Assembly (NCBI GenBank): GCA_016649775.1
Contig: JAENWY010000085.1
Span: 1 to 8,883, forward strand
Length of the DNA stretch: 8,883 nt
Direction of reading: 5' to 3'
DNA from: Spirochaetaceae bacterium
Lineage (GTDB): Bacteria > Spirochaetota > Spirochaetia > Sphaerochaetales > Sphaerochaetaceae
Part shown: positions 5,140 to 8,883 of the stretch, one piece after another
Position numbering within the stretch: the stretch's first letter is position 1
Layout: every line of letters starts with the position of its first letter
Translations under genes and position numbers: made by a program
The notes under the pieces: generated by a model
What the model was told of the DNA's origin: nothing
Seen by the model: the letters and a program-made list of their open reading frames with translations, nothing else
Database searches by the model: none

Positions 5140-6609
5140 ATGAATAATATTATTAAACTTCAAGAATATATACCAAATTCTTATTTTTTAGAAAAACCAT
5201 TCTCTCCAATTATTACCTCTTTATGCTATGATTCTCGAGAAGTAGAAAAAGATAGTGTATTTTTTGTATTTAAAGGCATTCATACAAATGGATATTTATT
5301 TATAGATGAAGCAATTAACAAAGGCGCAACTACCATTGTATGTGATAGTATTCCACATTCTTTAGTAGAAGGTATAGGTTATTTAATAGTAGAAAACACT
5401 CGAAGTTCTTTTGCCATAGTCTCCTCATATTTATGGGATAGAGCAGATAAAGAATTAAAGATTATTGGAATTAGTGGAACCGATGGTAAAAGTAGTACTG
5501 CAACTTATCTCTATTATTTTTTAAAACAATTTAATTATAAAGTTGGATTAATAAGTACTGTATATGAAGATGATGGAACAGGCTTAAAAGCTTCAACTAA
5601 TAGACAAAGTACACCTGAGGCAAATGTGTTACATAAAATATTTAGAACTTGTGTTAATAATAATATTGAATATTTAATTCTAGAGGCAACATCACATTCA
5701 CTTTCTAGCGAAATGGATAGATTAAATACCCTAGAATTTGATTTAGGAATAATTACAACAATTACCAGCGAACATCTTGAATTACATAAAACAATAGACT
5801 CATATATTGATGCTAAATGTAATTTAATCCGAAAGTTAAAAGATAGAGCCTATTTTATTTCAACACTAGACAATCCTCATTTAAAAGAATGTTTACAAGT
5901 TGCTAAAAATCATCCAATTTTTGTATTAAAAAGAGATTTAAATTATACAATTAAACAAGAAAATGAATTCTCTCCCATAAAAATTATTATGAATAATAAA
6001 TCTTATATTAGCAATTTATTAGTTGATGTATTTATAACCGATGCCCTTTTAGCTGCAAAAGCAGCCTCCATTTTAACAAATATACCATTAGAAATAATAT
6101 TGAATAATCTTGATAAATTAGAAACAATAAAGGGAAGATTTAATATAATTGATAATCCCTTTAATTTTACAGCTATTGTAGATTTTGCCCATACGGGTGA
6201 TGCCCTTTATCATATTGTAAAACATGTTAAACCAAAGAGAGGAAAATTAATTGCATTGTTTGGTTCAGGTGGCGAAAGAGATATTTGTAAAAGATCTCAA
6301 ATGGGGAAAATAGCCTCTTCTTTTTGTGATATAATAATAATCACTGAAGAAGATCCTAGAGGCGAGTCAAATGAAAAAATATCGTCAGACATTAAATCAG
6401 GCATCAGTGGAGATTGTATTGTCTATGATATATCAAATCGAAATGAAGCTATAAACAAAGCTATAAATATTGCTAAGGTTGGAGATGTCGTATTATTTTT
6501 AGGAAAAGGTCATGAAAGCTCCATTCAACGAAAGAATGAAAAAATACCTTGGAATGAAAAAGAAATAGTTCAAAAGGCAATAATGGAGAAAGTTAAAAAT
6601 GATAGATAA
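5140..6609 (+). CDS. murE: UDP-N-acetylmuramoyl-tripeptide synthetase MurE
   Basis: MurE is the cytoplasmic ATP-dependent ligase that adds the third, diamino residue to UDP-MurNAc-L-Ala-D-Glu. The 489 residues show the Mur ligase order: N-terminal UDP-binding domain with Y-D-S-R (30-33), the ATP P-loop G-T-D-G-K-S-S (113-119), S-T-P-E-A, S-E-H-L-E-L-H (210-216), the likely carbamylated K226, V-D-F-A-H-T, G-G-E-R-D with K-R, and G-K-G-H-E near the C-terminus. The amino-acid-selecting motif is E404-D-P-R-G-E rather than D-N-P-R, so meso-diaminopimelate should not be assumed; ornithine, known from Treponema and Borrelia peptidoglycan, or lysine are alternatives. Usual MurE has N in the P-loop where D115 stands. 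No Shine-Dalgarno precedes ATG 5140 and there is no other nearby Met. The next gene, ddl, overlaps by 11 nt. Confidence 0.93.
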   Translation: MNNIIKLQEYIPNSYFLEKPFSPIITSLCYDSREVEKDSVFFVFKGIHTNGYLFIDEAINKGATTIVCDSIPHSLVEGIGYLIVENTRSSFAIVSSYLWDRADKELKIIGISGTDGKSSTATYLYYFLKQFNYKVGLISTVYEDDGTGLKASTNRQSTPEANVLHKIFRTCVNNNIEYLILEATSHSLSSEMDRLNTLEFDLGIITTITSEHLELHKTIDSYIDAKCNLIRKLKDRAYFISTLDNPHLKECLQVAKNHPIFVLKRDLNYTIKQENEFSPIKIIMNNKSYISNLLVDVFITDALLAAKAASILTNIPLEIILNNLDKLETIKGRFNIIDNPFNFTAIVDFAHTGDALYHIVKHVKPKRGKLIALFGSGGERDICKRSQMGKIASSFCDIIIITEEDPRGESNEKISSDIKSGISGDCIVYDISNRNEAINKAINIAKVGDVVLFLGKGHESSIQRKNEKIPWNEKEIVQKAIMEKVKNDR

Positions 6610-7675
6610 TCATTTACTATTGGGACTAAAAAAGTATAGTGTGGCACTCCTTTATGGAGGAGCCTCACCTGAGCATGAGGTTTCAATATCTTCAAGCAAA
6701 GGGGTTTATCCGTTATTAAAGAATTTAACTAAGAGTGTTTATTTAATTGGAATTTCAAAAAATAATGAATTCTATCTCCAAAATGAAAATGATTTCTTAT
6801 ATGAAATTACAAATAATATAAAACCAATTAACAAACTTGAAATAATTCCAAATAAAGGTTTTTCTCTAAATGGAAAAATATTAAACATAGATATAGCATT
6901 CCCGGTAACTCATGGTTGTTATGGTGAAGATGGTAGGTTACAAGGTCTACTATCCTATATAAATATAAAAACATGTGGATGTGATAATGTTGCCTCTGCT
7001 ATATGTATGTCAAAAGCCCATTGCAGTTCCATATTAAAAGACCATGATATAAAAACAACTGAATCTATTGTATTTGATATTTTTAATAATTATACATATA
7101 AAGAAGTAGTTAAAAAATTTGGAACTAAATTATTTATCAAAAGTGAAACAACAGGAAGTTCTGTGGGAGTTCATGCAATCAAAAAGAAAATTGATGAAAT
7201 TGAATTCCAAGAAATAATAAAGGAATCATTCAAATATAGTAATAGAGTATTAGTTCAACCACTTTATGATTGCATGGAAGAAATTGAATGTGCAGCACTT
7301 GAACATGAGGGTAAGATTATTATTGGTGGCCCAGGAATTGTAGTAAAACCAGGGGAAGACACAATTCTCTCCTATGATTTAAAATATGCTAAAGAAAACG
7401 GTGCTACAATGAACACTAATCCTAATTTAAATGAAAAAGTTAAAGAAAACATTAGATATATTGCAAAAAGAATTTTTAAGATACTTAATCTAAAATCATA
7501 TGCTAGAATAGATTTTTTCTATTTTAAAGATGGAACTTTATTATTAAATGAAGTAAATACTCTTCCCGGATTAACTTCTGTATCTCACTATCCCCTATTA
7601 ATTAAAAGTATAGGAATCAGTGAGGAAGAAGCTATTGCAATTATACTCGATGGAGCAATTAATGGCAGAAGATAA
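6599..7675 (+). CDS. ddl: D-alanine--D-alanine ligase
   Basis: Ddl joins two D-alanines with ATP in the cytoplasm, supplying the dipeptide that MurF adds after MurE has acted. The 358-residue protein has the N-terminal L-L-Y-G-G-x-S-P-E-H-E-V-S signature, H-G-C-Y-G-E-D-G (105-112), the G-S-S-V-G-V ATP-binding loop, and an ATP-grasp C-terminus with metal ligands D305, E318 and N320 (N-E-V-N-T-L-P-G). The substrate loop reads S-Y-D-L-K-Y, about two residues shorter than the common Y-D-Y-x-A-K-Y; its tyrosine agrees with D-Ala-D-Ala rather than D-Ala-D-Lac formation, though the alignment there is tentative. Start ATG overlaps the murE end by 11 nt, with GGAG at 6585-6588 ten bases upstream, inside murE, so translation is probably coupled. 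The N-terminus is about ten residues longer than typical. Confidence 0.94.
   Translation: MIDNHLLLGLKKYSVALLYGGASPEHEVSISSSKGVYPLLKNLTKSVYLIGISKNNEFYLQNENDFLYEITNNIKPINKLEIIPNKGFSLNGKILNIDIAFPVTHGCYGEDGRLQGLLSYINIKTCGCDNVASAICMSKAHCSSILKDHDIKTTESIVFDIFNNYTYKEVVKKFGTKLFIKSETTGSSVGVHAIKKKIDEIEFQEIIKESFKYSNRVLVQPLYDCMEEIECAALEHEGKIIIGGPGIVVKPGEDTILSYDLKYAKENGATMNTNPNLNEKVKENIRYIAKRIFKILNLKSYARIDFFYFKDGTLLLNEVNTLPGLTSVSHYPLLIKSIGISEEEAIAIILDGAINGRR
7652..7655 (+). promoter_or_regulatory. dinB ribosome binding site, fixes the start at 7662
   Basis: GGAG lies six bases before ATG 7662. The longer in-frame starts at 7620 and 7650 lack such a site, and would add residues not found before the H-V-D-L-D-A-F-F motif in Pol IV proteins. 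Confidence 0.75.
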
Positions 7676-8876
7676 AGTATATTTTCATGTTGATCTTGAT
7701 GCTTTTTTTGCATCTGTAGAGATGCTAGATGATCCATCCCTTGAAGGGAAGCCTGTAATTATAGGAGGAAAGGGACCAAGATCTGTTGCCTCTACTTGTA
7801 ATTATGAAGCGCGTAAATATGGAGTTCACTCTGCTATGCCAATGGTAAGGGCTCTTCAATTATGTCCATCTGCTATAGTAATTAGCGGAAACTATTCTCG
7901 TTATTTAGAAAAATCCAGAGAAGTAATGAATATATTTAATAGCTTCTCCTCTAATATTCGTCAAATTTCGGTGGATGAGGCCTTTCTTGATATGAGCGGC
8001 ACAACTACCATTTTTGGTCATCCTTTTAAGGCAGGATTAACTCTTAAAAAAAAAGTAAAGGATATTAGTGGATTAAGCATTAGTGTAGGAATAGGACCAT
8101 CTAAATTAATTGCTAAAATGGCAAGTGATTTTAATAAACCTGATGGAATTTGTATTGTAGAAAAAGGACGAGAAATTGAATTTGTTGATGCGGTTGGACT
8201 GAAAGGGCTTTGGGGAGTTGGAAAGGTTACACAAAAGAAATTAGAACAAAAACATATAAAAACTAATGAACAGTTAAGATCGTTTACAGTAAAAAGTTTA
8301 ACAAGCATGTTTGGTGAGTCTATGGGTTATTATCTCTACAATATTTGTAGAGGTATTGATGTTGGCATATTTGAAGGAGAGACTAAATCTCATTCTATTT
8401 CTACTGAAAGAACTTTTATAGAAGATATAGGCTCAATTGATGTATTATATACCAATCTTTTAGATATGTGCTATGAAATATTATATAGATCATTATCTGA
8501 AAATAAAATGGCAAGGACAATTGGTATTAAAATTCGCTATAGTGATTTTAGTACATTCTCTTCTCAAATGACTCCTGATATTCCAATTTATAATGCTGAA
8601 CAAATTTATGAATATGCTAAAACTTTATTAAATAAAAAATGGACTAAAAGTCCTGTTCGATTGTTAGGTGTGGGGCTTTATCAAACATATAATAAAGATA
8701 CAATGGTTCAAACGTACTTATTTGATGAAGAAAATAAGAAAAAAAGAGATTTAGAAAAAATATCACTAGCTCTTAAAAACAAAGGACTTAATATAACTAA
8801 AGCAACCCTACTAAAAAAGAAAGAGCCAAAGAATGCTAATTCACATTCTACTGACCCATCTGGTGAAACTTACTAA
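7662..8876 (+). CDS. dinB: DNA polymerase IV (DinB, Y-family)
   Basis: Pol IV is an error-prone translesion polymerase that extends stalled primers. With the start at 7662 it has 404 residues. The palm holds the catalytic D11 (H-V-D-L-D-A-F-F) and D105-E106 (S-V-D-E-A-F); F16 matches the steric gate that excludes ribonucleotides. The finger segment Y-E-A-R-K-Y-G-V-x-S-A-M-P, a thumb helix-hairpin-helix (G-L-W-G-V-G), a little-finger domain, and Q350-T-Y-L-F, matching the QxxLF beta-clamp binding motif, follow in the usual order. The open frame extends upstream to 7620 inside ddl, but the GGAG and homology favour 7662. It overlaps ddl by 14 nt, so it is probably co-transcribed and translationally coupled with murE and ddl. 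I saw no LexA-like site in the murE upstream region, but the spirochaete LexA box is not known well enough to exclude one. Confidence 0.93.
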   Translation: MAEDKVYFHVDLDAFFASVEMLDDPSLEGKPVIIGGKGPRSVASTCNYEARKYGVHSAMPMVRALQLCPSAIVISGNYSRYLEKSREVMNIFNSFSSNIRQISVDEAFLDMSGTTTIFGHPFKAGLTLKKKVKDISGLSISVGIGPSKLIAKMASDFNKPDGICIVEKGREIEFVDAVGLKGLWGVGKVTQKKLEQKHIKTNEQLRSFTVKSLTSMFGESMGYYLYNICRGIDVGIFEGETKSHSISTERTFIEDIGSIDVLYTNLLDMCYEILYRSLSENKMARTIGIKIRYSDFSTFSSQMTPDIPIYNAEQIYEYAKTLLNKKWTKSPVRLLGVGLYQTYNKDTMVQTYLFDEENKKKRDLEKISLALKNKGLNITKATLLKKKEPKNANSHSTDPSGETY

Positions 8877-8883
8877 TTATTTA

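Noticed and set aside
7620..7661. Longer dinB start adding 14 residues
   Set aside because: The added residues overlap ddl coding sequence, lack a ribosome binding site and do not resemble the Pol IV N-terminus.
8018..8308. 96-codon open frame on the minus strand inside dinB
   Set aside because: Antisense shadow of conserved Pol IV thumb sequence with no recognisable domain.

Overview
The window reads as AT-rich bacterial chromosome, densely coded, with seven complete genes and one gene cut off by the left edge. The most likely host is a low-GC spirochaete or another diderm. The 353-residue protein at 3916-4977 (minus) looks like an exported outer-membrane beta-barrel, and MurE carries an E-D-P-R motif where DAP-adding enzymes have D-N-P-R. 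This placement is inference; no rRNA or other phylogenetic marker is present. I saw no mobile element, CRISPR array, tRNA or rRNA, and no gene-free stretch longer than about 165 bases.

Left part (1-3384): carbohydrate oxidoreductase locus. A XylR-type regulator (sugar-binding domain plus AraC-type HTH; it has no stop inside the window) is read leftward. Divergently, an aldo/keto reductase and a zinc-dependent medium-chain dehydrogenase form a two-gene operon that ends in a strong intrinsic terminator. A reductase plus a polyol-type dehydrogenase under a XylR-like regulator suggests an aldose to alditol to ketose route, as in fungal xylose use. The substrate cannot be read from the sequence.

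Middle part (3333-4977, minus strand): fucU (L-fucose mutarotase family) has its own extended -10 promoter. A perfect 22-bp LacI-family-type palindrome covers the expected transcription start, and a terminator follows the gene. Upstream of it lies the putative beta-barrel gene, with an exact in-frame 24-bp tandem duplication at the end of its signal peptide.

Right part (5104-8876, plus strand): murE, ddl and dinB overlap end to start and look like one operon, joining two cytoplasmic peptidoglycan precursor enzymes to translesion DNA polymerase IV.

The main regulatory observation is that six of the eight genes have clear Shine-Dalgarno sequences. The XylR-like gene and murE have none; instead each has a TGn-extended -10 element ending 6-7 nt before its ATG, which predicts leaderless mRNAs. 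Two gene starts differ from the longest open frame: fucU should begin at 3807 and dinB at 7662. I found no clear previously undescribed system. The best leads are the leaderless pair, the oxidoreductase module with an altered cofactor pocket, the operator-controlled solitary fucU, and the cell-wall/dinB operon.
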